Below, in pieces: positions 1 to 14,214 of a stretch of 64,000 nt of DNA (the first letter of the stretch is position 1; each line of letters starts with the position of its first letter). The notes beneath the pieces are model-generated. The model did not search any database. It was not told the origin of the DNA and was given only the letters and a program-made list of their open reading frames with translations. Position numbers and translations under genes: made by a program. The stretch lies in NCBI GenBank assembly GCA_963556195.1, contig CAUVYP010000262.1, positions 248,001 through 312,000 of the forward strand, read 5' to 3'. Source of the stretch: Sepiola atlantica (taxonomy: Eukaryota; Mollusca; Cephalopoda; Sepiida; Sepiolidae).

Positions 1-283
1 GAGACACATTTACTACTGAAGTACAAAGTTTCAGAAGTCGCTCTTGTACTGCCGGAGATATGTCGATACAAACTGAATACGCAAAACATCAACAAAATTT
101 AGCGCGTTTTAAAGTTGATATCGCTTTTGTTATAACTTCGACATTTATTCGAATTGTGCGAGGAAACTTTGCAGACAGTCGCGGAGACACATTTTCTACT
201 GAAGTACCAAGTTGCAGAAGTGCAGCTCTAGTACTGCCGGAGATATGTCGATACAAACTGAATACGCAAAACATCAACAACAT

Positions 284-3200
284 TTAGCGCGTTTTAAAGT
301 TGATATCGCTTTTGTTTATAACTTCCACATTTATTCGAATTGTGCAACTAAACTTTGCAGACAGTCGCGGATAGGCCTTTTCTAGTGAAGTACCAAGTCT
401 CAGAAGTGCAGCTCTAGTACTGCCGGAGATATGTCGATACAAACTTGATACGCAAAACATCAACAAAATTTAGCGCGTTTTAAAGTTGATATCGCTTTTG
501 TTTATAACTTCCACATTTATTCGAATTGTGCAACGAAACTTTGCAGAACACCGCGGAGACACATTTTCTACTGAAGTACCAAGTTTCAGAAGTGCAGCTC
601 TAGTACTGCCGGCGATATGTCGATACAAACTGAATACGCAAAACATCAACAAAATTTAGCGCGTTTTAAAGTTGATATCGCTTTTGTTTATAACTTCCAC
701 ATTTATTCGAATTGTGCAACGAAACTTTGCAGACAGTCGCGGATAGGCCTATTCTACTAAAGTACCAAGTTTCAGAAGTGCAGCTCTTGCACTGCCGAAG
801 ATATGTCGATACAAACTGAATACGCAAAACTTCAACAAAATTTAGCGCGTTTTAAAGTTGATATCGCTTTTGTTTATAACTTCCACATTTATTCAAATTG
901 TGCAACGAAACTTTGCAGACAGTCGCGGATAGGCCTTTTCTACTAAAGTACCGAGTTTCAGAAGTGCAGCTCTTGTACTGCCGGAGATATGTCGATACAA
1001 ACTGAATACGCAAAACATCAAAATTTTAGCGCGTTTTAAAGTTGATATCGCTTTTGTTTATAACTTCCACATTTATTCGAATTGTGCAACGACACTTTGC
1101 AGACAGTCGCGGATAGGCCTTTTCTAGTGGAGTACCAAGTTTCAGAAGTGCAGCTCTAGTACTGCCGGAGATATGTCGATACAAACTGAATACGCAAAAC
1201 ATCAAAAAAATTTAGCGCGTTTTAAAGTTGATATCGCTTTTGTTAATAACTTCCACATTTATTCGAATTGTGCAACGAAACTTTGCAGACAGTCGCGGAG
1301 ACACATTTTCTACTGAAGTACCAAGTTTCAGAAGTGCAGCGGTTGTACTGCCGGAGATATGTCAGTACAAACTTAATACGCAAAACATCAACACAATTTA
1401 GCGCGTTTTAAAGTTGATATCGCTTTTGTTTATAACTTCCACATTTATTCGAATTGTGCAACGAAACTTTGCAGACAACCGCGGAGACACATTTACTACT
1501 GAAGTACCAAGTTTCAGAAGTGCAGCTCATGTACTGCTAGAGATATGTCGATACAAACTGAATACGCAAAACATCAACAAAATTTAGCGCGTTTTAAAGT
1601 TGATATCGCTTTTGTTTATAACTTCCACATTTATTCGAATTGTGCAACGAAACTTTGCAGACAGTCGCGGATAGGCCTTTTCCACTGAAGTACCAAGTTT
1701 CAGAAGTGCAGCTTTTGTACTGCCGGAGATATTTCGATACAAACTTAATACGCAAAACATCAACAAAATTTAGCGCGTTTTAAAGTTGATATCGCTTTTG
1801 TTTATAACTTCCCCATTTATTCGAATTGTGCGATGAAACTTTGCAGACAGTCGCGGAGACACATTTCCTACTGAAGTACCAAGTTTCAGAAATGCAGCTC
1901 TAGTACTGCCGGAGATATGTCGATACAAACTGAATACGCAAAACATCAACAACATTTAGCGCGTTTTAAAGTTGATATCGCTTTTGTATATAACTTCCAC
2001 ATTTATTCGAATTGTGCAACGAAACTTTGCAGACAGTCGCGGATAGGCCTTTACTACTGAAGTACCAAGTTTCAGAAGTGCAGCTCTCGTACTGCCGGAG
2101 ATATGTCGATACAAACTGAATACGCAAAACATCAACAAAATGTAGCGCGTTTTAAAGTTGATATCGCTTTTGTTTATAACTTCCACATTTATTTGAATTG
2201 GGCAACGAAACTTTGCAGACAACCGCGGAGACAAATTTTCTACTGAAGTACCAAGTTTCAGAAGTGCAGCTCTAGTACTGCGGGAGATATGTCGATACAA
2301 ACTGAATACGCAAAACATCAACAAAATTTAGCGCGTTTTCAAGTTGATATCGCTTTTGATTATAACTTCCACATTTATTCGAATTGTGCAAGGAAACATT
2401 GCAGACAGTCGCGGATAGGCCTTTTCTACTGAAGTACCAAGTCTCAGAAGTGCAGCTCTTGTACTGCCTGAGATATGTCGATACAACCTTAATACGCAAC
2501 AAATCAACAAAATTTAGCGCGTTTTAAAGTTGATATCGCTTTTGATTATAACTTCCACATTCATTCGAATTGTGCAACGAAACTTTGCAGACAGTCGCGG
2601 ATAGGCCTTTTCTACTAAAGTACCAAGTTTCAGAAGTGCAGCTCTTGCACTGCCGAAGATCGTCGATACAAACTGAATACGCAAAACTTCAACAAAATTT
2701 AGCGCGTTTTAAAGTTGATATCGCTTTTGTTTATAACTTCCACATTTATTCGAATTGTGCAACGAAACTTTGCAGACAGTCGCGGATAGGCCTTTTCTAC
2801 TGAAGTACCAAGTTTCAGAAGTGCAGCTCTTGTACAGCCGGAGATATGTCGATACAAACTTAATACGCAAAACATCAACAAAATTTAGCGCGTTTTACAG
2901 TTGATATCGCTTTTGTTTATAACTTCCACATTTATTCGGATTGTGCAACGAAACTTTGCAGACAACCGCAGAGACACATTTTCTACTGAAGTACCAAGTT
3001 TCAGAAGTGCAGCTCTTGTACTGCCGGAGATATGTCGATACAAACTTAATACGCAAAACATCAACAAAATTTAGCGCGTTTTAAAGTTGATATCGCTTTT
3101 GTTTATAACTTCCACATTTATTCGAATTGTGCAACGAAACTTTGCAGACAACCGCGGAGACACATTTACTACTGAAGTACCAAGTTTCAGAAGTGCAGCT

Positions 3201-4550
3201 CTAGTACTGCCGGAGATATGTCGATACAAACTGAATACGCAAAACTTCAACAAAATCATGCGCGTTTTAAAGTTGATATCGCTTTTGTTTATAACTTCCA
3301 CATTTATTCGAATTGTGCAACGAAACTTTGCAGACAGTCACGGATAGGCCTTTTCTACTGAAGTACCAAGTGTCAAAAGTGCAGCGGTTGTACTGCCAGA
3401 GATATGTCGATACAAACTTAATACGCAAAACATCAACACCATTTAGCGCGTTTTAAAGTTGATATCGCTTTTGTTTATAACTTCCACATTTATTCGACTT
3501 GTGCAACGAAACTTTGCAGACAACCGCGGAGACACATTTACTACTGAAGTACCAAGTTTCAGAAGTCGCTCTTGTACTGCCGGAGATATGTCGATACAAA
3601 CTGAATACGCAAAACATCAACAAAATTTAGCGCGTTTTAAAGTTGATATCGCTTTTGTTATAACTTCCACATTTATTCGAATTGTGCGCGGAAACTTTGC
3701 AGACAGTCGCGGAGACACATTTTCTACTGAAGTACCAAGTTTCAGAAGTGCAGCTCTAGTACTGCCGGAGATATGTCGATACAAACTGAATACGCAAAAC
3801 ATCAACAACATTTAGCGCGTTTTAAAGTTGATATCGCTTTTGTTTATAACTTCCACATTTATTCGAATTGTGCAACTAAACTTTGCAGACAGTCGCGGAT
3901 AGGCCTTTTCTAGTGAAGTACCAAGTCTCAGAAGTGCAGCTCTAGTACTGCCTGAGATATGTCGATACAAACTTAATACGTAAAACATCAACAAAATTTA
4001 GCGCGTTTTAAAGTTGATATCGCTTTTGTTTATAACTTCCACATTTATTCGAATTGTGCAACGAAACTTTGCAGACAACCGCGGAGACACATTTTCTACT
4101 GAAGTACCAAGTTTCAGAAGTGCAGCTCTTGTACTGCCGGCGATATGTCGATACAAACTGAATACGCAAAACATCAACAAAATTTAGCGCGTTTTAAAGT
4201 TGATATCGCTTTTGATTATAACTTCCACATTTATTCAAATTGTGCAACGAAACTTTGCAGACAGTCGCGGATAGGCCTTTTCTACTGAAGTACCAAGTTT
4301 AAGAAGTGCAGCTCTTGTACTGCCGGAGATATGTCGATACAAACTGAATACGCAAAACTTCAACAAAATTTAGCGCGTTTTAAAGTTGATATCGCTTTTG
4401 TTTATAACTTCTACATTTATTCGAATTGGGCAACGAAACTTTGCAGACAACCGCGGAGACACATTTTCTACTGAAGTACCAAGTTTCAGAAGTGCAGCTC
4501 TTGTACTGCCGGAGATATGTGGATACAAACTGAATACGCAAAACATCAAA
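284..4550. repeat. 34-monomer HOR, first visible copy
   Basis: This segment matches 6600-10865 at a constant offset of 6315-6316 bp (34 monomers, 9 bases short of 34 x 186). Shared oddities include CAACTAAAC at about 344 and 6661, the two-base deletion AAGATCGTCG (2656 and 8971), AAAATCATGCGCG (about 3253 and 9568), AGAAGTCGCTC (3559 and 9876), CTTCTACATTTATTCGAATTGGG (about 4409 and 10724), and ATATGTGGATAC (about 4517 and 10832). The one-base change in offset is explained by a deletion at about 8857 (CGCTTTGATT). Confidence 0.8.
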
Positions 4551-4555
4551 AAAAT

Positions 4556-6411
4556 TTAGCGCGTTTTAAAGTTGATATCGCTTTTGTAGATAACTTCCAC
4601 ATTTACTCGGATTGTGCAACGAAACTTTGCAGACAACCGCGGAGAAACATTTTCTACTGAAGTACACCGTTTCAGAAGTGCAGCTCTTGTACTGCCGGAG
4701 ATAGGTCGATACAAACTAAATACGCAAAACATCAACAAAATTTAGCGCGTTTTAAAGTTGTTATCGCTTTTGTTTATAACTTCCACATTTATTCGAATTG
4801 TGCAACGACACTTTGCAGACAGTCGCGGATAGGCCCTTGGTAGTGGAGTACCAAGTTTCAGAAGTGCAGCTCTTGTACTGCCGGAGATATGTCGATACAA
4901 ACTGAATACGCAAAACATCAAAAAAATTTAGCGCGTTTTAAAGTTGATATCGCTTTTGTTTATAACTTCCACATTTATTCGAATTGTGCAACGAAACTTT
5001 GCAGACAGTCGCGGATAAGCCTTTTCTACTGAAGTACCAAGTTTCAGAAGTGCAGCGGTTGTACTGCCGGAGATATGTCAGTACAAACTTAATACGCAAA
5101 ACATCCACACAATTTAGCGCGTTTTAAAGTTGATATCGCTTTTGTTTATAACTTCCACATTTATTCGAATTGTGCAACGAAACTTTGCAGACAACCGCGG
5201 AGACACATTTACTACTGAAGTACCAAGTTTCAGAAGTGCAGCTCATGTACTGCTGGAGATATGTCGATACAAACTGAATACGCAAAACATCAACAAAATT
5301 TAGCGCGTTTTAAAGTTGATATCGCTTTTGTTATAACTTCCACATTTATTCGAATTGTGCAACGAAACTTTGCAGACAGTCGCGGATAGGCCTTTTCCAC
5401 TGAAGTACCAAGTTTCAGAAGTGCAGCTTTTGTACTGCCGGAGATATTTCGATACAAACTTAATACGCAAAACATCAACAAAATTTAGCGCGTTTTAAAG
5501 TTGATATCGCTTTTGTTTATAACTTCCCCATTTATTCGAATTGTGCGAGGAAACTTTGCAGACAGTCGCGGAGACACATTTCCTACTGAAGTATCAAGTT
5601 TCAGAAATGCAGCTCTAGTACTGCCGGAGATATGTCGATACAAACTGAATACGCAAAACATCAACAACATTTAGCGCGTTTTAAAGTTGATATCGCTTTT
5701 GTATATAACTTCCACATTTATTCGAATTGTGCAACGAAACTTTGCAGACAGTCACGGATAGGCCTTTACTACTGAAGTACCAAGTTTCAGAAGTGCAGCT
5801 CTCGTACTGCCGGAGATATGTCGATACAAACTGAATACACAAAACATCAACAAAATGTAGCGCGTTTTAAAGTTGATATCGCTTTTGTTTATAACTTCCA
5901 CATTTATTTGAATTGGGCAACGAAACTTTGCAGACAACCGCGGAGACAAATTTTCTACTGAAGTACCAAGTTTCAGAAGTGCAGCTCTTGTACTGCGGGA
6001 GATATGTCGATACAAACTGAATACGCAAAACATCAACAAAATTTAGCGCGTTTTCAAGTTGATATCGCTTTTGATTATAACTTCCACATTTATTCGAATT
6101 GTGCAACGAAACATTGCAGACAGTCGCGGATAGGCCTTTTCTACTGAAGTACCAAGTCTCAGAAGTGCAGCTCTTGTACTGCCTGAGATATGTCGATACA
6201 AACTTAATACGCAACACATCAACAAAATTTAGCGCGTTTTACAGTTGATATCGCTTTTGATTATAACTTCCACATTCATTCGAATTGTGCAACGAAACTT
6301 TGCAGACAGTCGCGGATAGGCCTTTTCTACTAAAGTACCAAGTTTCAGAAGTGCAGCTCTTGCACTGCCGAAGATATGTCGATACAAACTGAATACGCAA
6401 AACTTCAACAA
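4556..6411. repeat. Ten-monomer block matched at 11985-13840
   Basis: The first monomer (GTAGATAAC, TTTACTCGGATTG, GGAGAAACATT, GATAGGTCG) is shared with 11985. The following order of variants is the same 7429 bp downstream: CTAGTGGAG with CGACACTTTGC, GCAGCGGTTGTACTG with GTCAGTACAA, GTTATAAC with TTTTCCACTG and ATATTTCGATAC, CTTCCCC, GTATATAAC, AATGTAGCGCG, and CGTTTTCAAG. The block ends at the TTTTACAG monomer (6229 and 13658). Confidence 0.75.
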
Positions 6412-6599
6412 AATTTAGCGCGTTTTAAAGTTGATATCGCTTTTGTTTATAACTTCCACATTTATTCGAATTGTGCAACGAAACTTTGCAGACAGTCGCG
6501 GATAGGCCTTTTCTACTGAAGTACAAGTTTCAGAAGTGCAGCTCTTGTACAGCCGGAGATATGTCGATACAAACTTAATACGCAAAACATCAACAACAT

Positions 6600-9500
6600 T
6601 TAGCGCGTTTTAAAGTTGATATCGCTTTTGTTTATAACTTCCACATTTATTCGAATTGTGCAACTAAACTTTGCAGACAGTCGCGGATAGGCCTTTTCTA
6701 GTGAAGTACCAAGTCTCAGAAGTTCAGCTCTAGTACTGCCGGAGATATGTCGATACAAACTTAATACGCAAAACATCAACAAAATTTAGCGCGTTTTAAA
6801 GTTGATATCGCTTTTGTTTATAACTTCCACATTTATTCGAATTGTGCAACGAAACTTTGCAGACAACCGCGGAGACACATTTTCTACTGAAGTACCAAGT
6901 TTCAGAAGTGCAGCTCTAGTACTGCCGGCGATATGTCGATACAAACTGAATACGCAAAACATCAACAAAATTTAGCGCGTTTTAAAGTTGATATCGCTTT
7001 TGTTTATAACTTCCACATTTATTCGAATTGTGCAACGAAACTTTGCAGACAGTCGCGGATAGGCCTTTTCTACTGAAGTACCAAGTTTCAGAAGTGCAGC
7101 TCTTGCACTGCCGAAGATATGTCGATACAAACTTAATACGCAAAACTTCAACAAAATTTAGCGCGTTTTAAAGTTGATATCGCTTTTGTTTATAACTTCC
7201 ACATTTATTCAAATTGTGCAACGAAACTTTGCAGACAGTCGCAGATAGGCCTTTTCTACTAAAGTACCAAGTTTCAGAAGTGCAGCTCTTGTACTGCCGG
7301 AGATAGGTCGATCCAAACTGAATACGCAAAACATCAACAAAATTTAGCGCATTTTAAAGTTGTTATCGCTTTTGTTTATAACTTCCACATTTATTCGAAT
7401 TGTGCAACGACACTTTGCAGACAGTCGCGGATAGGCCTTTTCTAGTGGAGTACCAAGTTTCAGAAGTGCAGCTCTAGTACTGCCGGAGATATGTCGATAC
7501 AAACTGAATACGCAAAACATCAAAAAAATTTAGCGCGTTTTAAAGTTGATATCGCTTTTGTTTATAACTTCCACATTTATTCGAATTGTGCAACGAAACT
7601 TTGCAGACAGTCGCGGAGACACATTTTCTACTGAAGTACCAAGTTTCAGAAGTGCAGCGGTTGTACTGCCGGAGATATGTCAGTACAAACTTAATACGCA
7701 AAACATCAACACAATTTAGCGCGTTTTAAAGTTGATATCGCTTTTGTTTATAACTTCCACATTTATTCGAATTGTGCAACGAAACTTTGCAGACAACCGG
7801 CGAGACACATTTACTACTGAAGTACCAAGTTTCAGAAGTGCAGCTCATGTACTGCTGGAGATATGTCGATACAAACTGAATACGCAAAACATCAACAAAA
7901 TTTAGCGCGTTTAATGTTGATATCGCTTTTGTTATAACTTCCACATTTATTCGAATTGTGCAACGAAACTTTGCAGACAGTCGCGGATAGGCCTTTTCCA
8001 CTGAAGTACCAAGTTTCAGAAGTGCAGCTTTTGTACTGCCGGAGATATTTCGATACAAACTTAATACGCAAAACATCAACAAAATTTAGCGCGTTTTAAA
8101 GTTGATATCGCTTTTGTTTATAACTTCCCCATTTATTCGAATTGTGCGAGGAAACTTTGCAGACAGTCGCGGAGACACATTTCCTACTGAAGTACCAAGT
8201 TTCAGACATGCAGCTCTAGTACTGCCGGAGATATGTCGATACAAACTGAATACGCAAAACATCAACAACATTTAGCGCGTTTTAAAGTTGATATCGCTTT
8301 TGTATATAACTTCCACATTTATTCGAATTGTGCAACGAAACTTTGCAGACAGTCGCGGATAGGCCTTTACTACTGAAGTACCAAGTTTCAGAAGTGCAGC
8401 TTTCGTACTGCCGGAGATATGTCGATACAAACTGAATACGCAAAACATCAACAAAATGTAGCGCGTTTTAAAGTTGATATCGCTTTTGTTTATAACTTCC
8501 ACATTTATTTGAATTGGGCAACGAAACTTTGCAGACAACCGCGGAGACAAATTTTCTACTGAAGTACCAAGTTTCAGAAGTGCAGCTCTAGTACTGCGGG
8601 AGATATGTCGATACAAACTGAATACGCAAAACATCAACAAAATTTAGCGCGTTTTCAAGTTGATATCGCTTTTGATTATAACTTCCACATTTATTCGAAT
8701 TGTGCAACGAAACATTGCAGACAGTCGCGGATAGGCCTTTTCTACTGAAGTACCAAGTCTCAGAAGTGCAGCTCTTGTACTGCCTGAGATATGTCGATAC
8801 AACCTTAATACGCAACAAATCAACAAAATTTAGCGCGTTTTAAAGTTGATATCGCTTTGATTATAACTTCCACATTCATTCGAATTGTGCAACGAAACTT
8901 TGCAGACAGTCGCGGATAGGCCTTTTCTACTAAAGTACCAAGTTTCAGAAGTGCAGCTCTTGCACTGCCGAAGATCGTCGATACAAACTGAATACGCAAA
9001 ACTTCAACAAAATTTAGCGCGTTTTAAAGTTGATATCGCTTTTGTTTATAACTTCCACATTTATTCGAATTGTGCAACGAAACTTTGCAGACAGTCGCGG
9101 ATAGGCCTTTTCTACTGAAGTACCAAGTTTCAGAAGTGCAGCTCTTGTACAGCCGGAGATATGTCGATACAAACTTAATACGCAAAACATCAACAAAATT
9201 TAGCGTATTTTACAGTTGATATCGCTTTTGTTTATAACTTCCACATTTATTCGGATTGTGCAACGAAACTTTGCAGACAACCGCAGAGACACATTTTCTA
9301 CTGAAGTACCAAGTTTCAGAAGTGCAGCTCTTGTACTGCCGGAGATATGTCGATACAAACTGAATACGCAAAACATCAACAAAATTTAGCGCGTTTTAAA
9401 GTTGATATCGCTTTTGTTTATAACTTCCACATTTATTCGAATTGTGCAACGAAACTTTGCAGACAACCGCGGAGAAACATTTACTACTGAAGTACCAAGT

Positions 9501-10865
9501 TTCAGAAGTGCAGCTCTAGTACTGCCGGAGATATGTCGATACAAACTGAATACGCAAAACTTCAACAAAATCATGCGCGTTTTAAAGTTGATATCGCTTT
9601 TGTTTATAACTTCCACATTTATTCGAATTGTGCAACGAAACTTTGCAGACAGTCACGGATAGGCCTTTTCTACTGAAGTACCAAGTGTCAAAAGTGCAGC
9701 TTTTGTACTGCCGGAGATATGTCGATACAAACTTAATACGCAAAACATCAACACCATTTAGCGCGTTTTAAAGTTGATATCGCTTTTGTTTATAACTTCC
9801 ACATTTATTCGACTTGTGCAACGAAACTTTGCAGACAACCGCGGAGACACATTTACTACTGAAGTACCAAGGTTCAGAAGTCGCTCTTGTACTGCCGGAG
9901 ATATGTCGATACAAACTGAATACGCAAAACATCAACAAAATTTAGCGCGTTTTAAAGTTGATATCGCTTTTGTTATAACTTCCACATTTATTCGAATTGT
10001 GCGCGGAAACTTTGCAGACAGTCGCGGAGACACATTTTCTACTGAAGTACCAAGTTTCAGAAGTGCAGCTCTAGTACTGCCGGAGATATGTCGATACAAA
10101 CTGAATACGCAAAACATCAACAACATTTAGCGCGTTTTAAAGTTGATATCGCTTTTGTTTATAACTTCCACATTTATTCGAATTGTGCAACTAAACTTTG
10201 CAGACAGTCGCGGATAGGCCTTTTCTAGTGAAGTACCAAGTCTCAGAAGTGCAGCTCTAGTACTGCCTGAGATATGTCGATACAAACTTAATACGTAAAA
10301 CATCAACAAAATTTAGCGCGTTTTAAAGTTGATATCGCTTTTGTTTATAACTTCCACATTTATTCGAATTGTGCAACGAAACTTTGCAGACAACCGCGGA
10401 GACACATTTTCTACTGAAGTACCAAGTTTCAGAAGTGCAGCTCTTGTACTGCCGGCGATATGTCGATACAAACTGAATACGCAAAACATCAACAAAATTT
10501 AGCGCGTTTTAAAGTTGATATCGCTTTTGATTATAACTTCCACATTTATTCGAATTGTGCAACGAAACTTTGCAGACAGTCGCGGATAGGCCTTTTCTAG
10601 TGAAGTACCAAGTTTCAGAAGTGCAGCTCTTGTACAGCCGGAGATATGTCGATACAAACTGAATACGTAAAACTTCAACAAAATTTAGCGCGTTTTAAAG
10701 TTGATATCGCTTTTGTTTATAACTTCTACATTTATTCGAATTGGGCAACGAAACTTTGCAGACAACCGCGGAGACACATTTTCTACTGAAGTACCAAGTT
10801 TTAGAAGTGCAGCTCTTGTACTGCCGGAGATATGTGGATACAAACTGAATACGCAAAACATCAAC
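6600..10865. repeat. 34-monomer HOR, second visible copy
   Basis: This is the partner of 284-4550, with the same order of diagnostic monomers 6315-6316 bp downstream. At its right end the correspondence breaks. The second copy continues into about six extra monomers (about 10871-11984) before the sequence that follows the first copy (4556 onward) resumes at 11985, where the offset becomes 7429 bp. The HOR was therefore interrupted by a block insertion or local expansion. Confidence 0.75.
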
Positions 10866-11426
10866 AAAAGTTAGCGCGTTTTAAAGTTGATATCGCTTTT
10901 GTTTATAACTTCCACATTTGTTCGAATTGTGCAACGAAACTTTGCAGACAGTCGCGGATACGCCGTTTCTAGTGAAGTACCAAGTTTCAGAAGTGCAGCT
11001 CTAGTACTGCCGGAGATATGTCGATACAAACTGAATACGCAAAACATCAACAAAATTTAGCGCGTTTTAAAGTTGATATCGCTTTTGTTTATAACTTCCA
11101 CATTTGTTCGAATTGTGCAACGAACATTTGCAGACAGTCGCGGATAGGCCTTTACAAGTGAAGTATCAAGTTTCAGAAGTGCAGCTCTAGTACTGCCGGA
11201 GATATGTCGATACAAACTTAATACGCAAAACATCAAAATTTTAGCGCGTTTTAAAGTTGATATCGCTTTTGTTTATAACTTCCACATTTATTCGAATTGT
11301 GCAACGAAACTTTGCAGACAGTCGCGGATAGGCCTTTTTTAGTGAAGTACCAAGTTTCAGAAGTGCCGCTCTAGTACTGCCAGAGATATGCCGATACAAA
11401 CTGAATACGTAAAAATTCAACAAAAT

Positions 11427-14214
11427 TTAGCGCGTTTTAAAGTTGATATCGCTTTTGTTTATAACTTCCACATTTATTCGAATTGTGCAACGAAACTTTG
11501 CAGACAGTCGCGGAGACACATTTTCTACTGAAGTACCAAGTTTCAGAAGTGCAGCTCTTGTACTGCCGGAGATATGTCGATACAAACTTAATACGCAAAA
11601 CATCAACAAAATTTAGCGCGTTTTAAAGTTGATATCGCTTATGATTATAACTTCCACATTTATTCGAATTGTGCAACGAAACTTTGCAGACAGTCGCGGA
11701 TATGCCTTTACTAGTGAAGTACCAAGTTTCAGAAGTGCAGCTATAGTACTGCCGGAGATATGTCGATACAAACTGAATACGCAAAACATCAACAAAATTT
11801 AGCGCGTTTTAAAGTTGATATCGCTTTTGTTTATAACTTCCACATTTATTCGAATTGGGCAACGAAACTTTGCAGACAACCGCGGAGACAGATGGTCTAC
11901 TGAAGTACCAAGTTTCAGAAGTGCAGCTCTTGTACTGCCGGAGATATGTCGATACAAACTGAATACGCAAAACATCAACAAAATTTAGCGCGTTTTTAAG
12001 TTGATATCGCTTTTGTAGATAACTTCCCCATTTACTCGGATTGTGCAACGAAACTTTGCAGACAACCGCGGAGAAACATTTTCTACTGAAGTACCAAGTT
12101 TCAGAAGTGCAGCTCTTGTACTGCCGGAGATAGGTCGATACAAACTAAATACGCAAAACATCAACAAAATTTAGCGCGTTTTAAAGTTGTTATCGCTTTT
12201 GTTTATAACTTCCACATTTATTCGAATTGTGCAACGACACTTTGCAGACAGTCGCGGATAGGCCCTTTCTAGTGGAGTACAAAGTTTCAGAAGTGCAGCT
12301 CTTGTACTGCCGGAGATATGTCGATACAAACTGAATACGCAAAACATCAAAAAAATTAAGCGCGTTTTAAAGTTGATATCGCTTTTGTTTATAACTTCCA
12401 CATTTATTCGAATTGTGCAACGAAACTTTGCAGACAGTCGCGGATAGGCCTTTTCTACTGAAGTAGCAAGTTTCAGAAGTGCAGCGGTTGTACTGCCGGA
12501 GATATGTCAGTACAAACTTAATACGCAAAACATCAACACAATTTAGCGCGTTTTAAAGTTGATATCGCTTTTGTTTATAACTTCCACATTTATTCGAATT
12601 GTGCAACGAAACTTTGCAGACAACCGCGGAGACACATTTACTACTGAAGTACCAAGTTTCAGAAGTGCAGCTCATGTACTGCTGGAGATATGTCGATACA
12701 AACTGAATACGCAAAACATCAACAAAATTTAGCGCGTTTTAAAGTTGATATCGCTTTTGTTATAACTTCCACATTTATTCGAATTGTGCAACGAAACTTT
12801 GCAGACAGTCGCGGATAGGCCTTTTCCACTGAAGTACCAAGTTTCAGAAGTGCAGCTTTTGTACTGCCGGAGATATTTCGATACAAACTTAATACGCAAA
12901 ACATCAACAAAATTTAGCGCGTTTTAAAGTTGATATCGCTTTTGTTTATAACTTCCCCATTTATTCGAATTGTGCGAGGAAACTTTGCAGACAGTCGCGG
13001 AGACACATTTCCTACTGAAGTACCAAGTTTCAGAAATGCAGCTCTAGTACTGCCGGAGATATGTCGATACAAACTGAATACGCAAAACATCAACAACATT
13101 TAGCGCGTTTTAAAGTTGATATCGCTTTTGTATATAACTTCCACATTTATTCGAATTGTGCAACGAAACTTTGCAGACAGTCGCGGATAGGCCTTTACTA
13201 CTGAAGTACCAAGTTTCAGAAGTGCAGCTCTCGTACTGCCGGAGATATGTCGATACAAACTGAATACGCAAAACATCAACAAAATGTAGCGCGTTTTAAA
13301 GTTGATATCGCTTTTGTTTATAACTTCCACATTTATTTGAATTGGGCAACGAAACTTTGCAGACAACCGCGGAGACAAATTTTCTACTGAAGTACCAAGT
13401 TTCAGAAGTGCAGCTCTTGTACTGCGGGAGATATGTCGATACAAACTGAATACGCAAAACATCAACAAAATTTAGCGCGTTTTCAAGTTGATATCGCTTT
13501 TGATTATAACTTCCACATTTATTCGAATTGTGCAACGAAACATTGCAGACAGTCGCGGATAGGCCTTTTCTACTGAAGTACCAAGTTTCAGAAGTGCAGC
13601 TCTTGTACTGGCTGAGATATGTCGATACAAACTTAATACGCAACACATCAACAAAATTTAGCGCGTTTTACAGTTGATATCGCTTTTGATTATAACTTCC
13701 ACATTTATTCGAATTGTGCAACGAAACTTTGCAGACAGTCGCGGATAGGCCTTTTCTACTAAAGTACCAAGTTTCAGAAGTGCAGCTCTTGCACTGCCGA
13801 AGATATGTCGATACAAACTGAATACGCAAAACTTACACAAAATTTAGCGCGTTTTAAAGTTGATATCGCTTTTGTTTATAACTTCCACATTTATTCGAAT
13901 TGTGCAACGAAACTTTGCAGACAGTCGCGGATAGGCCTTTTCTACTGAAGTACAAGTTTCAGAAGTGCAGCTCTTGTACAGCCGGAGATATGTCGATACA
14001 AACTTAATACGCAAAACATCAACAAAATTTAGCGCGTTTTACAGTTGATATCGCTTTTGTTTATAACTTCCAAATTTATTCGGATTGTGCAACGAAACTT
14101 TGCAGACAACCGCAGAGACACATGGGCTACTGAAGTACCAAGTTTCAGAAGTGCAGCTCTTGTACTGCCGGAGATATGTCGATACAAACTGAATACGCAA
14201 AACATCAACAAAAT
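11427..14214. repeat. 15-monomer HOR unit, copy 1 (2788 bp)
   Basis: This unit is tandemly followed by a second version at 14215-16816. Shared markers include GATATCGCTTATG (about 11634 and 14422), GGATATGCC with GCAGCTATAG, GACAGATGGTC (about 11886 and 14674), GGCCCTTTCTAGTGGAG, GTCAGTACAA (12506 and 15108), CTTCCCC (about 12955 and 15556), and AAGTACAAGT (13950 and 16552). The offset starts at 2788 and falls to 2602 because the monomer at 11985-12170 has no counterpart in the second copy. Confidence 0.75.

Noticed and set aside
60..287. Plus-strand open frames of about 75-118 codons (for example 60-287, 3459-3815, 21424-21753, 59829-60068)
   Set aside because: They read the same satellite monomers in another frame and depend on local one-base deletions that link frames. 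Their content is a translation of the repeat with no independent support.
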